This document shows positions 49,332 through 59,109 of a DNA stretch of 64,000 nt, piece by piece; within the stretch, counting starts at the first letter, position 1, and every line of letters starts with the position of its first letter. The stretch is taken from positions 1 through 64,000 of the forward strand of contig JAJTGG010000002.1 of assembly GCA_021299355.1 (NCBI GenBank). The letters are read 5' to 3'. The position numbers and the translations under genes were made by a program. The DNA comes from Lysobacteraceae bacterium. Its GTDB lineage: Bacteria > Pseudomonadota > Gammaproteobacteria > Xanthomonadales > Xanthomonadaceae. The notes beneath the pieces are model-generated. The model searched no databases. It was not told the origin of the DNA and was given only the letters and a program-made list of their open reading frames with translations.

Positions 49332-51146
49332 TTATTTCTGTTTATCGATCCACTGCTGGACCCGGCGTTCAAGCAGGGCCATCGGCATGCTGCCGCCGGT
49401 CAACACTACGTCATGAAAGGCCTTCAAATCGAATTTCGGACCGAGCTGCTTTTTGGCGTTATCGCGCAGTTCGAGTATTTTATTCATGCCGACCTTGTAG
49501 GCCAGCGCCTGTCCGGGCATCACCAGATAGCGTTCGATTTCAGCAACGACGTCGGTTTCCGGCATGCCGGTTTTATCCAGCATGTAGGCAATGGCCTGCT
49601 CGCGGGTCCAGCGCTTTTCATGCATGCCGGTATCCACCACCAGACGCACGGCTCGGAACATTTCCGCCTGCAGACGGCCGAGGTTATCGAGCGGCGCTTT
49701 TTGGAAACCGGCCTCCCAGGCCAGACGTTCGGAATAGAGGGCCCAGCCTTCGGCATAGGCGGTAAACGGCAGCACCTTGCGGAAAATCGGCACGCCGGAC
49801 AGTTCCTGCTGGATGGCAATCTGGAAATGGTGTCCGGGAATGCCTTCATGATAGGCCAGCGTGCGCATTCCGAATTTGGCGACTTCACCGGTGTTGCGCA
49901 GGTTGATGTAGAAAACGCCGGGCCGCGAACCGTCGAAAGCGGGCGGGTTGTAGTAGGCGGCGGGCGCAGTGGCTTCGCGGAAAACCGGAACGCGTTCGAC
50001 CTTGACGCCGGTTTTCGGACGCACGTTGAAATACGGCGTCAGGCCCTTGTCGATGTCGTCAATGATGGTCTGGAAATCATCGATGATCTGCTGACGGCCA
50101 GCATCGGTATTGGCATAAAGCTGGTCGGGGCGCTTGGAGATGCCCTGCACGCGCGCGCCGACCGAACCGAGGGTCAGGCCTTCCGCCTGCAGGATGATTT
50201 CCATTTCAGCTTCAATCCGCGCCACTTCGGAAAGACCGAGCTGGTGCACTTCATCCGGCGTCTTGTCGGTGGTGGTATGCATCTTTACGGCATAGGCATA
50301 AAACGCCTTGCCATCCGGCAGGGCCCAGACCCCGTGATTGCCCGTGGTTTTCGGCAGCAACTGTTCATAATAGGCAATGAATTTGCCATATGCCGGATAC
50401 ACTTTGTCACGGATGGCCGCCTCGGTTTCCGCCAGTATGGCTTTGCGCTGATCGGCGCTGATGGCTTTTTCTCCAGCCTTGTCGATTTTTTCGACCAACG
50501 AGGTATACAGGATGTTCTTGGTCGGCTCGGCCGCCGCGAATGCGCGCATTTCCTTCAACACCTTTTCCACAACGAAGGTCGGCGGCGTGATGTTCTCCCG
50601 TTCGCGGACCTGCAAGCCTTCCATGACCTGCGCAACCATGACCGGGGCCTTGCCCAGACGTGCAAGATAGTCTTCCGCTTCGGACGGCGTACCTACCGGA
50701 TGCTGCGTGGCCATGAAGGTCGGAAATTCATTCTGAATGCCGAAAAGCTGGTTCAGCGGGTAATTGTGGTGCGCGTACTTCTCGCCCTCGACCTGCAGGG
50801 CCAGGAAATATTCGAGCATGTCGTAATTCAAGGCGTCGGCCTCGTTCATGCCGGCACGGTCGTATCGGCGAAGCGTTTTCAGATCGGCGCGCACTTTTTC
50901 CTGCAGTTTCTTTTCCTGGGCCAGACTCTGGTCGGTCAAATCGTCGCTGTACCAATCCATCCAGCTGGGCAGCATGCGCATCGAGCTCATCATCTGCGGA
51001 TCCTGGAAACCGTACTCCATGAATACCCGGTCATAGAACCAGTTTGGCTTGATGGGCTTGAACCAAATGCTGTGAATCAGCAACAAAGCCAAGGCGGCGA
51101 GCAATAGCAGGAATAGGCGGAAAACCCAGCGGAATGCGGTACGCAT
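49332..51146 (-). CDS. DUF885 family protein, putative membrane-anchored metallopeptidase
   Basis: LAYHEGIPGHHFQIAIQQELSG; N-terminal TM (MRTAFRWVFRLFLLLLAALALLL). Confidence 0.88.
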   Translation of the reverse strand: MRTAFRWVFRLFLLLLAALALLLIHSIWFKPIKPNWFYDRVFMEYGFQDPQMMSSMRMLPSWMDWYSDDLTDQSLAQEKKLQEKVRADLKTLRRYDRAGMNEADALNYDMLEYFLALQVEGEKYAHHNYPLNQLFGIQNEFPTFMATQHPVGTPSEAEDYLARLGKAPVMVAQVMEGLQVRERENITPPTFVVEKVLKEMRAFAAAEPTKNILYTSLVEKIDKAGEKAISADQRKAILAETEAAIRDKVYPAYGKFIAYYEQLLPKTTGNHGVWALPDGKAFYAYAVKMHTTTDKTPDEVHQLGLSEVARIEAEMEIILQAEGLTLGSVGARVQGISKRPDQLYANTDAGRQQIIDDFQTIIDDIDKGLTPYFNVRPKTGVKVERVPVFREATAPAAYYNPPAFDGSRPGVFYINLRNTGEVAKFGMRTLAYHEGIPGHHFQIAIQQELSGVPIFRKVLPFTAYAEGWALYSERLAWEAGFQKAPLDNLGRLQAEMFRAVRLVVDTGMHEKRWTREQAIAYMLDKTGMPETDVVAEIERYLVMPGQALAYKVGMNKILELRDNAKKQLGPKFDLKAFHDVVLTGGSMPMALLERRVQQWIDKQK

Positions 51147-51232
51147 GATATGTCCTCGGAAGCAAAGACCCATCCTAGCCTCCGCTCCCGGTCCTGTAAA
51201 GGCGCATTAGGTGCCAGTGCAGCAGATAGCGT

Positions 51233-51820
51233 TCAGACACCGCGGTGTTTGCCCTGATACGGCGCGTACCAGGCCTTGATGGCGGCGATGTCGGCGGCCA
51301 TGTTATCGCTGAGATGGAACACCCGGCCGACGCCGATGGTTTTGCTTGGATAATCGAAGTAAACGCATACCACCGGCACGTCGGCTTTTTTCGCGATTTT
51401 CCAAAATCCGGTCTTCCACTGCGTCACCGCGCGGCGGGTGCCCTCGGGCGCAAGCACGAACCACATGCGATCGGCGGCAATCATCTGCTCGGCGACCTGA
51501 TTGGCGATGCCGCCGGGATTGGCGCGGTTGACTGGAATGCCGCCCAGCCATTTGAGCAGGCTGCCCAGTGGCCAGAAAAACACTTCCTGCTTGCCCATGA
51601 ACACGATATGCAGATCCATCGCCACTTTCGCAATCAGGCCATGGATGGCATCCCAGGCCGAGGAATGCGGCGCGCCGACCACCACCATTTTTTTCAGATC
51701 CGGCCATTCACCAACCATCTTCCAGCCGCTGATCGACAGCAGGCGTCCGGCCAAGCGGCGCAACCAGGGCGGCGTGTTGGCGGGCGGGGCGTTGGGCGGC
51801 AGCGGCAGTACGTTCGACAT
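51233..51820 (-). CDS. Lysophospholipid/1-acylglycerol-3-phosphate acyltransferase-like protein
   Basis: VVVGAPHSSAWDAIHG (HxxxxD-type), GGIPVNR, FVLAPEGTRRA. Confidence 0.88.
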   Translation of the reverse strand: MSNVLPLPPNAPPANTPPWLRRLAGRLLSISGWKMVGEWPDLKKMVVVGAPHSSAWDAIHGLIAKVAMDLHIVFMGKQEVFFWPLGSLLKWLGGIPVNRANPGGIANQVAEQMIAADRMWFVLAPEGTRRAVTQWKTGFWKIAKKADVPVVCVYFDYPSKTIGVGRVFHLSDNMAADIAAIKAWYAPYQGKHRGV

Positions 51821-52245
51821 CAGTCCTCACTGGCGCCGGGGGCCTGACGCTGCTGCTTGAGTGTGCCATGCGCCCTTTTGTTTTCCAAGCGCCGGCGCTG
51901 CGAGGCGCGCGTGGGTTTGGTGGCCATCCGCGGCTTCGGCGGCTCCAGTACCGAGCGCACCAGCGCCGCCAGGCGTTGGCGGGCATCTTCGCGGTTCTGC
52001 TCCTGGCTGCGGAAGCGCTGGGCCTGGATGATGATTTCGCCGGATTCGGTAATGCGCTGGTCGCGCTTTTTCGCCAGGCGCTGCTTGACCGCATCCGGCA
52101 GCGCGGCGCAGGCCCAGATGAAAAAACGCAGCTCGATGGCGGTCGACACTTTATTGACGTTCTGTCCGCCCGGACCGCTGGAGCGGATCGCGCGTTCGGT
52201 GATGTCCTGTTCGGGAATGACGATGCGCTCGTTGACCGCAATCAT
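51820..52245 (-). CDS. arfB: Peptidyl-tRNA hydrolase ArfB (YaeJ)
   Basis: RAIRSSGPGGQNVNKVSTAIELRF GGQ motif with basic C-terminal tail. Confidence 0.94.
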   Translation of the reverse strand: MIAVNERIVIPEQDITERAIRSSGPGGQNVNKVSTAIELRFFIWACAALPDAVKQRLAKKRDQRITESGEIIIQAQRFRSQEQNREDARQRLAALVRSVLEPPKPRMATKPTRASQRRRLENKRAHGTLKQQRQAPGASED

Positions 52246-53039
52246 GCCGGCACCGGCAAGCCGAAGAAGGCGCGGCCGGTGGCGGTGCTGGCGGCGGCGG
52301 TCTGTTCCGGGGTTTCACCGCGGTCACGCGCCAGCTCTTCGACGATGTGCTTCAGGTACATCGGTTCGTTGCGGCGATGCGAAGGCATCGGTCGGACCGT
52401 GCGCGGCAGCAGATACGGCGCGTCGGTTTCAATCATCAGGCGGTCGGCCGGAATGTTCTTGACGATGTCGCGCAGATGGCCGCCGCGGCGCTCATCGCAC
52501 AGCCAGCCGGTGATGCCGATGTAGAAATCAGCATCGAGGCAATCGAACAGCTCTTCGCGCGTGCCGGTGAAACAATGCACCACGGCCGGGCCGATGCGGC
52601 CCTCGAATTCCTTCATCACACCCATGAAATCGGCATGGGCATCGCGCTGGTGCAGGAACAGCGGTTTGCCGAGCTCGGCCGCCAGCTCAAGCTGCCATTC
52701 GAACGCGCGGCGCTGTGCGGGGCGCGGGGCCAGATCGCGGAAATAATCCAGGCCGCATTCGCCCACCGCCCGCACCTCGGGATGGGCATGCAAGGCGCGC
52801 ATTTCGGCCATGCCCTCGGCGGTCACTTCCAGCGCATGATGCGGATGTACGCCGGCGGTGGCATACAGAAATCCGGGGTGCGCCTGTGCCAGCGCCAGCG
52901 CTTTCGGCGAGCCCTCGCGGGAGGCACCGGTCACCACCATCTGCGAAATGCCGGCCGCACGCGCACGCGTCAAGACCTCGTCGAGATCGTGGTCGAAGCT
53001 TTCATGGCCGAGGTTGGCACCGATGTCGATCAATTCCAT
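52242..53039 (-). CDS. tatD: TatD family hydrolase
   Basis: MELIDIGANLGHESFDHDLDEVLTRA; GVHPHHA; GECGLDYFRD; ETDAPYLLP. Confidence 0.95.
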   Translation of the reverse strand: MELIDIGANLGHESFDHDLDEVLTRARAAGISQMVVTGASREGSPKALALAQAHPGFLYATAGVHPHHALEVTAEGMAEMRALHAHPEVRAVGECGLDYFRDLAPRPAQRRAFEWQLELAAELGKPLFLHQRDAHADFMGVMKEFEGRIGPAVVHCFTGTREELFDCLDADFYIGITGWLCDERRGGHLRDIVKNIPADRLMIETDAPYLLPRTVRPMPSHRRNEPMYLKHIVEELARDRGETPEQTAAASTATGRAFFGLPVPA

Positions 53040-53100
53040 GCCACTATTGTACCGTTGCAGGCACACGGCAAGCGGTCCGGCGAGCGCATACAATAGCCGT

Positions 53101-55584
53101 ATGCCCGATTTCCCGATCCAGACCCTGCTGCCGGACATTCTCGATGCGCTGGCGAAACACCCGCGTCTGGTCCTGGAAGCGCCGCCCGGCGCGGGTAAAA
53201 CCACGCAGGTTCCGCTGGCCCTGCTGAACGCACCCTGGCGCGATGGCCGGAAAATCCTGATGCTGGAACCCCGTCGCGTCGCCGCACGCGCGGCTGCCGG
53301 CTTCATGGCCCAGCAGATCGGCGAGGCGGTTGGGCAACGCATCGGTTACCGTATCCGTTTCGAATCCAGGGTTTCCGCGGCCACTGAAGTTGAAGTGCTG
53401 ACCGAAGGTCTGCTGACCCGGCGCATCCAGGACGATCCGATGCTGGACGATGTGGCGGCGATCCTGTTCGATGAATTCCACGAACGTCATCTGGCCGGCG
53501 ACCTCGGTCTGGCCATGACCCGCGACATCCAACAGCAGCTGCGTCCGGATCTGCGGCTTGTGGTGATGTCGGCCACGCTCGACGGTGAGCGTCTGGCCAC
53601 ACAACTCGACGCACCGCGCCTGAGCAGCGAAGGCCGTAGTTTTCCGGTTGAAATCACACACTTTCCGGCGCGCAAAGACGAAGCCCTGGTCGCGCAATGC
53701 CGGCGTGCCGTGGAACAGGTCCTGCAGCAGCATCCGGGCGATGTGCTGGTGTTTCTGCCCGGGCGCCGCGATATACAGAGTCTGCAGGATGCGCTGATGC
53801 CCTTGGCCTCGGCGCAGCTGGAAGTGCTCGCATTGCATGGCGATCTTCCGGTTGAACAGCAGAGCCGCGTTCTGCTGCCGGCCGGCAACGGCATCCGGCG
53901 CGTGGTGGTGGCCAGCAATGTCGCCGAATCCAGCGTGACTTTGCCGGGCGTGCGCGTGGTCATCGATTCCGGGCTGGCGCGTGAACCGCGTTTTGATCCG
54001 AACTCGGGCTTCAGCCGCTTGCAGACAGTAGCGATTTCACAGGCCTCGGCCGATCAACGCAGCGGACGCGCCGGACGCGTCAGTAGCGGCTGGAGTTACC
54101 GGCTATGGCCGGCCTCGCAACGCCTGGAACCGATGCGCCGCGCGGAAATCCAGCACGGCGAATTGAGCAGCTTGGCGCTCGAACTGGCGGCCTGGGGCGG
54201 AACGGAGCTGCCCTTCGTCGATCCGCCGCCGACCGGCGCCCTGCAAGCGGGGCGTGATTTGCTGATTGCGCTGGGCGCACTCGATGGCGATCGGCGCATC
54301 ACCGCGCTTGGCCGACGCATGCTCTGCTTGGGTACGCATCCGCGCCTGGCCGCGATGTTGCTGGCCGTGCATGACGACAGCGAAAAAGCCCTGGCCTGCG
54401 ATCTGGCCGCACTGATCGAAGCGCGTGATCCGTTGATCGGTTACCGTCGCGAGGATTGGCAGTCGCGTTGGCAGGGCTTGGCCGATTTACGCGCCCGCCG
54501 CCCGTTGCATGGCGCCAGCAGCAGCGGCCTGAAACTGATTGATGCCGCATCGGCACAATGGCGTCGCCGACTGCGCTGCAAAACCTTGCCGCCGGCATCG
54601 GTGCCGGCGCATGCACTCGGCGATGTGCTGCTGCATGCGTTTCCCGACCGCATCGGCAAACAACACGAACACGACCCGCTGCGCTATCAATTAGCTAGCG
54701 GCAAAATGGCGCGCATTCATGCCGATAGTGCCCTGTATGGCGAATCCTGGCTGTGTGCCAGTGAACTGAAATTCGACGCCAAGGAAGCGTTGATTCTGCG
54801 GGCCACGCCGCTCGATGTGCACCGTCTCGAACAGGATTTTCCGGAACGCTTCATCAGTAGCGATAGCGTGCGTTGGGATGAGCGCAGCAATGCCCTGATT
54901 GCCCGCCGTGAACGTCGCTTTGATCAGATCGTGCTGTCCAGCCAGTCCGGCGGCAAAGTGGATCCCGAGCAGGCCGCCGCCGCGCTATGCGCCTTGGTGC
55001 GCCTGAAGGGTCTGCACATCCTGCCCTGGACCGAGAAGGCGCAGCAATTCCGGTTGCGGGTCTGCCGTCTGCGCGAATGGCTACCGGAACTGCCACTGCC
55101 GGATTTATCGGAACCGGCGCTGCTGGCCACACTGGAAGATTGGCTGCAGCCGGCGCTGCGCGGCAAATCGCGCCTGGACAGTCTGGACGCGGCAGCACTG
55201 GGCGATGCGCTTTACGGGCTTTTCGATTGGAACACGCGCCAGCAGATCGACCGGCTGGCGCCGACGTCACTGAAGGTGCCATCCGGCATTGAGCGCACGA
55301 TTGCCTATGCCGAAGACGGTCCGCCGGTATTGGCAGTCAAACTGCAGGAACTGTTCGGTCTGGCCGAATCGCCGCGCATTGCCGACGGCTTTGTGACGGT
55401 GATGCTGCATCTGCTTTCCCCGGGCGGCAAGCCGCTGCAGATCACCCAGGACTTGAAGAATTTCTGGAACAGCACCTATGCACAAGTGCGCAAGGAAATG
55501 AAAGGCCGTTATCCGCGCCACCCTTGGCCGGAAGACCCGTGGAATGCACCGGCCACCCACCGCGCCAAGCCACGGGGAACCTGA
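53101..55584 (+). CDS. hrpB: ATP-dependent helicase HrpB
   Basis: LEAPPGAGKTTQVPLALL; DEFHERHLAGDLGLAM; VVASNVAESSVTLPGV; QRSGRAGRVSSGWSYRLW. Confidence 0.95.
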   Translation: MPDFPIQTLLPDILDALAKHPRLVLEAPPGAGKTTQVPLALLNAPWRDGRKILMLEPRRVAARAAAGFMAQQIGEAVGQRIGYRIRFESRVSAATEVEVLTEGLLTRRIQDDPMLDDVAAILFDEFHERHLAGDLGLAMTRDIQQQLRPDLRLVVMSATLDGERLATQLDAPRLSSEGRSFPVEITHFPARKDEALVAQCRRAVEQVLQQHPGDVLVFLPGRRDIQSLQDALMPLASAQLEVLALHGDLPVEQQSRVLLPAGNGIRRVVVASNVAESSVTLPGVRVVIDSGLAREPRFDPNSGFSRLQTVAISQASADQRSGRAGRVSSGWSYRLWPASQRLEPMRRAEIQHGELSSLALELAAWGGTELPFVDPPPTGALQAGRDLLIALGALDGDRRITALGRRMLCLGTHPRLAAMLLAVHDDSEKALACDLAALIEARDPLIGYRREDWQSRWQGLADLRARRPLHGASSSGLKLIDAASAQWRRRLRCKTLPPASVPAHALGDVLLHAFPDRIGKQHEHDPLRYQLASGKMARIHADSALYGESWLCASELKFDAKEALILRATPLDVHRLEQDFPERFISSDSVRWDERSNALIARRERRFDQIVLSSQSGGKVDPEQAAAALCALVRLKGLHILPWTEKAQQFRLRVCRLREWLPELPLPDLSEPALLATLEDWLQPALRGKSRLDSLDAAALGDALYGLFDWNTRQQIDRLAPTSLKVPSGIERTIAYAEDGPPVLAVKLQELFGLAESPRIADGFVTVMLHLLSPGGKPLQITQDLKNFWNSTYAQVRKEMKGRYPRHPWPEDPWNAPATHRAKPRGT

Positions 55585-55616
55585 TCGGCTGAATGCTCAC
55601 TCGTTGCGGCCTCAAC

Positions 55617-55643
55617 AAAAACCCGCCGATGGGCGGGTTTTTT
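55617..55643. terminator. Intrinsic terminator
   Basis: aaaaacccgccgatgggcgggtttttt. Confidence 0.85.
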
Positions 55644-55645
55644 AT

Positions 55646-56191
55646 TCATCCGGCTTCGCTGCGCCATTGCCCCGGCGCCAAGCCGTCAAGCCGGTGTGGG
55701 CCCACCGAGATGCGCACCAGGCGAAGACAGGGCAGACCGACCGCGGCGCACATGCGGCGCACCTGCCGATTGCGGCCTTCCTTGATGGTCAGTTCCAGCC
55801 AGGATTCCGGCAGGCTCTTGCGGAACCGTACCGGCGGATCGCGCGGCCACAGCCAATCGGGTGCTTTTTCGAGCAGGCGTGCGGTGGCAGGTTGGGTCGG
55901 TCCGTCGTTCAGCACCACACCAGCGCGCAGCTGGGCCAGATGGGTTTCATCGGCCACGCCTTCAACCTGCACCAGATAGGTTTTCGGCCATTTGAATTTC
56001 GGCGACGAAATTTGGGCGATGCGGGCGCCGTCGTCGGACAGCAGCAACAGGCCTTCGGAATCGATGTCGAGCCGTCCGGCGGCATACACATCCTGCGGCA
56101 AGCCGAACCCTGCCAGCGTCGGCCGCGGTGGCCTGCTTTGGTCGGTGAATTGCGTCAGCACGCCGTAGGGCTTGTTGAAAGCGATTAACAT
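55646..56191 (-). CDS. rluE: RsuA/RluE-type rRNA pseudouridine synthase
   Basis: AFNKPYGVLTQFTD; GRLDIDSEGLLLLSDDG; EGRNRQVRRMCAAVGLPCLRLVR. Confidence 0.92.
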   Translation of the reverse strand: MLIAFNKPYGVLTQFTDQSRPPRPTLAGFGLPQDVYAAGRLDIDSEGLLLLSDDGARIAQISSPKFKWPKTYLVQVEGVADETHLAQLRAGVVLNDGPTQPATARLLEKAPDWLWPRDPPVRFRKSLPESWLELTIKEGRNRQVRRMCAAVGLPCLRLVRISVGPHRLDGLAPGQWRSEAG

Positions 56192-56226
56192 AAGCCAGTG
56201 TAACCGCAAAAAGAGCTGGCCCGCCG

Positions 56227-57984
56227 ATGATTTCCGTACATCCCCTGAAACGCCTGCGCCGTTTCGCCGAACCCTACCGCACGGCGATACGCCGTGGCGT
56301 GCTGTATTCGGTGCTGAACAAGGCGTTCGACGTGCTGCCGGAAATCCTGATCGGCGTCGCAGTCGATGTGGTAGTCAACCAGCGCGAATCGTTTCTGGCG
56401 CGCCTGGGCATTGCCGATCCGATGCATCAGCTCTGGGTGCTGGTCGGTCTTACCGTGGTGGTGTGGGTCTGCGAATCGCTGTTTGAATACCTGCATCGTC
56501 TGGTCTGGCGCAATCTCGCGCAGAATCTGCAGCATGATCTGCGCCTCGAAGCGTATTCACACATCCAGCGCCTGCCGCCGGACTTCATCCAGGAAGAGCG
56601 TTCCGGACGCTTGATGGCGGCACTGAATGAAGACGTCAACCAGATCGAACGCTTCCTCAACACCGGCGCCAACGACCTGATTCAGGTCGGTGTGTCTTCG
56701 CTTCTGGTCGGCGCGGTGTTCTTTTCGCTCACCGCCAGCACCGCGGTGTTGGCCCTGCTGCCGATTCCGCTCATCCTGTTCGGCACCTTCTGGTTCCAGA
56801 AGCGCCTGTATCCGCGTTATACCGCGGCGCGCGAAGCCGCCGCGGGCGTGTCCAACCGGCTGGCCAATAACCTGCAGGGCATGAGCACCATCCAAGCCTA
56901 TACCGCCGAAAACTTCGAGGCCGAACACCTGCGCGCGGCCAGCGACGGCTTCCGCAAACACAATCGCGATGCGATCCGCTATTCGGCGGCAATCACCCCG
57001 GTGATCCGCATGGCGATTCTGGCCGGCTTCGTGATGACCCTGCTGTACGGCGGCTCACTGGTACTCAAGGGTGAACTCGGGGTCGGCAGTTATTCGGCGC
57101 TGGTCTATCTGACCCAACGCCTGTTGTGGCCGATGACGCGTCTGGCCGATATGACCGATCTGTACCAGCGGGCTATGGCCTCGGTCGACCGGGTCATGGA
57201 TCTGCTGGACATCGCGCCGACAGCCGACGGAACGGTGGTGGTGAAAACACCCGTGCGCGGTGCGCTCACGTTCGATGCGGTCAGCTTCGCCTACGGCGCC
57301 ACGCCGGTGCTGCACAGCGTCAGCCTGAACATTCCTGCCGGCGCCACTATCGCACTGGTCGGCGTTACCGGTAGCGGCAAAAGCACGCTGATCAAACTGG
57401 CCCTCGGTTTCATTGAAGCACAATCCGGTGAAATCCATTTCGACGGCGAGGATCTGCGCATGCTGTCGAAATCCTCACTGCGCGCCGCCATCGGTTACGT
57501 CGCTCAGGAATCGTTCCTGACCGACGGCTCTGTGGCGGAAAACATCGCGTACGGACAACTTCCTGATCCGGAACGGGTGCGCGCGGCGGCGATCGCTGCC
57601 GAAGCGCACGGCTTCATCAGCGCACTGCCGAACGGCTACGACAGCCCGGTCGGTGAACGCGGCAGTCTGCTGTCCGGCGGCCAGCGCCAGCGTATCGCGC
57701 TGGCCCGGGCACTGTACAAAAATCCGGCCCTGCTGATTCTGGACGAGGCGACTTCGGCGGTGGATAACGAAACCGAAGCGGCCATCCAGCGCTCGCTGAC
57801 ACGGCTGAATCACAGCCGATCCTGCCTGATCGTGGCGCACCGGCTGTCGACCGTGCGTTTCGCCGATTGCATCCACGTGCTGGATGGCGGCCGGATCGTC
57901 GAGTCCGGCACGCATGATGAGCTGCTCAAACAAAACGCCGCTTACACGGCGCTTTGGAAACTGCAGACCGGCGAAACGGTTTAG
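56227..57984 (+). CDS. ABC transporter, fused permease/ATPase (MsbA-like)
   Basis: Six-TM domain; VGVTGSGKSTLIKL; LLSGGQRQRIALARALYKNPALLILDEATSAVD. Confidence 0.94.
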   Translation: MISVHPLKRLRRFAEPYRTAIRRGVLYSVLNKAFDVLPEILIGVAVDVVVNQRESFLARLGIADPMHQLWVLVGLTVVVWVCESLFEYLHRLVWRNLAQNLQHDLRLEAYSHIQRLPPDFIQEERSGRLMAALNEDVNQIERFLNTGANDLIQVGVSSLLVGAVFFSLTASTAVLALLPIPLILFGTFWFQKRLYPRYTAAREAAAGVSNRLANNLQGMSTIQAYTAENFEAEHLRAASDGFRKHNRDAIRYSAAITPVIRMAILAGFVMTLLYGGSLVLKGELGVGSYSALVYLTQRLLWPMTRLADMTDLYQRAMASVDRVMDLLDIAPTADGTVVVKTPVRGALTFDAVSFAYGATPVLHSVSLNIPAGATIALVGVTGSGKSTLIKLALGFIEAQSGEIHFDGEDLRMLSKSSLRAAIGYVAQESFLTDGSVAENIAYGQLPDPERVRAAAIAAEAHGFISALPNGYDSPVGERGSLLSGGQRQRIALARALYKNPALLILDEATSAVDNETEAAIQRSLTRLNHSRSCLIVAHRLSTVRFADCIHVLDGGRIVESGTHDELLKQNAAYTALWKLQTGETV

Positions 57985-58943
57985 GGTTTCACGAAACGCA
58001 GGGTCATGCGGTCGCTTTCACCGATGGCTTGGTATTTGGCACGATCCTTATCGCCCTGGCCGTAGGTCGGCGGCAAGGTCCAGACACCGCCCGGATAATC
58101 CTTGGTGTCGTTCGGGTTGGCATTCACTTCGCTGCGGGCATCCAGCTTGAAACCGGCCTGGGTCGCCAATGCGATGACTTGCGCTTCGGAAACGTATCCG
58201 GACCTGTCGTCTTCGGCCACGTCCTTGGCGGCGCGGTGTTCGACCACGCCGAGCGTGCCGCCTTTTTTCAGCACCGCGAAGAAACCGGCGAACATGCTTT
58301 CGGCCTGCTTGGCCATGCGCCAGTTGTGCACGTTTCGGAAGGTCAGCACGGCATCGGCCGAGCCGGGCGCGCCGAACTCCGGCTTGGCCGGATCATATTC
58401 ATGTAGCGCGGCTTTGCCGTAGATTTCGGGCTTGGCGGCGAACTTGTCGCGCAGGGCCTGGTTCTGTTTCGCGTAATAGGCTTTCGAACTTTCCTTTTCG
58501 ATCACGGCCGGGCTGGTGACTGCACCGGTGTAGCTGCCGTGTTTGGTGGCATATGGGGCGATGATTTCGGAATACCAGCCGCCGCCCGGCGAGATTTCGA
58601 TGACCTTGCTGTGCGGGGTAATGCCGAAGAACATCAGGGTTTCCAGCGGATGGCGGTATTGATCGCGGGCCGTGTTTTTCGGATCGCGCCAATCGCCTTT
58701 AAGGATTTGCTGCAGCATCTCGCGGTGATGTGCGGCCATCATTTCCGGCGTCATGCCTTTTTCATGGTCCATGCCTTTGCCGTCCATCGGCATGTCGCAG
58801 GCCTTCTTGCCGTCGCCGTGATCCATGCCGCACATCGCCTTGGGTGCGGTCTCGGCCGCGGGCGCGGCGGCATGGTCGTGTTGGGCAAAGGCGTTGGCAG
58901 TGGCCAGCAGGCCGGTAGCGGTAAGCAGATATAACGGTTTCAT
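57981..58943 (-). CDS. Exported methyltransferase-fold protein with Met/His/Cys-rich N-terminus
   Basis: Signal peptide MKPLYLLTATGLLATANAFAQ; MCGMDHGDGKKACDMPMDGKGMDHEKGM; SKVIEISPGGGWYSEIIAPYA methyltransferase motif I. Confidence 0.82.
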   Translation of the reverse strand: MKPLYLLTATGLLATANAFAQHDHAAAPAAETAPKAMCGMDHGDGKKACDMPMDGKGMDHEKGMTPEMMAAHHREMLQQILKGDWRDPKNTARDQYRHPLETLMFFGITPHSKVIEISPGGGWYSEIIAPYATKHGSYTGAVTSPAVIEKESSKAYYAKQNQALRDKFAAKPEIYGKAALHEYDPAKPEFGAPGSADAVLTFRNVHNWRMAKQAESMFAGFFAVLKKGGTLGVVEHRAAKDVAEDDRSGYVSEAQVIALATQAGFKLDARSEVNANPNDTKDYPGGVWTLPPTYGQGDKDRAKYQAIGESDRMTLRFVKP

Positions 58944-59109
58944 GGCAATCCCCAGTTGAATGAACAAGGCAGACAGTCTAGCGAATTTCGCGGCTTTCCG
59001 TCAGGGCTGCGGTGGATGCAGTTTGCCGCCGGTAAAGATTTCATTGGGTTTTTGGAACTAGGCCACAGCACGACCTTCTTCGGACCTAAGACAACCAATT
59101 GGCGCGTAT

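Noticed and set aside
49326-51107. 593-aa + strand ORF
   Set aside because: Antisense to the DUF885 gene, which has a clear HEGIPGHH motif and export segment.
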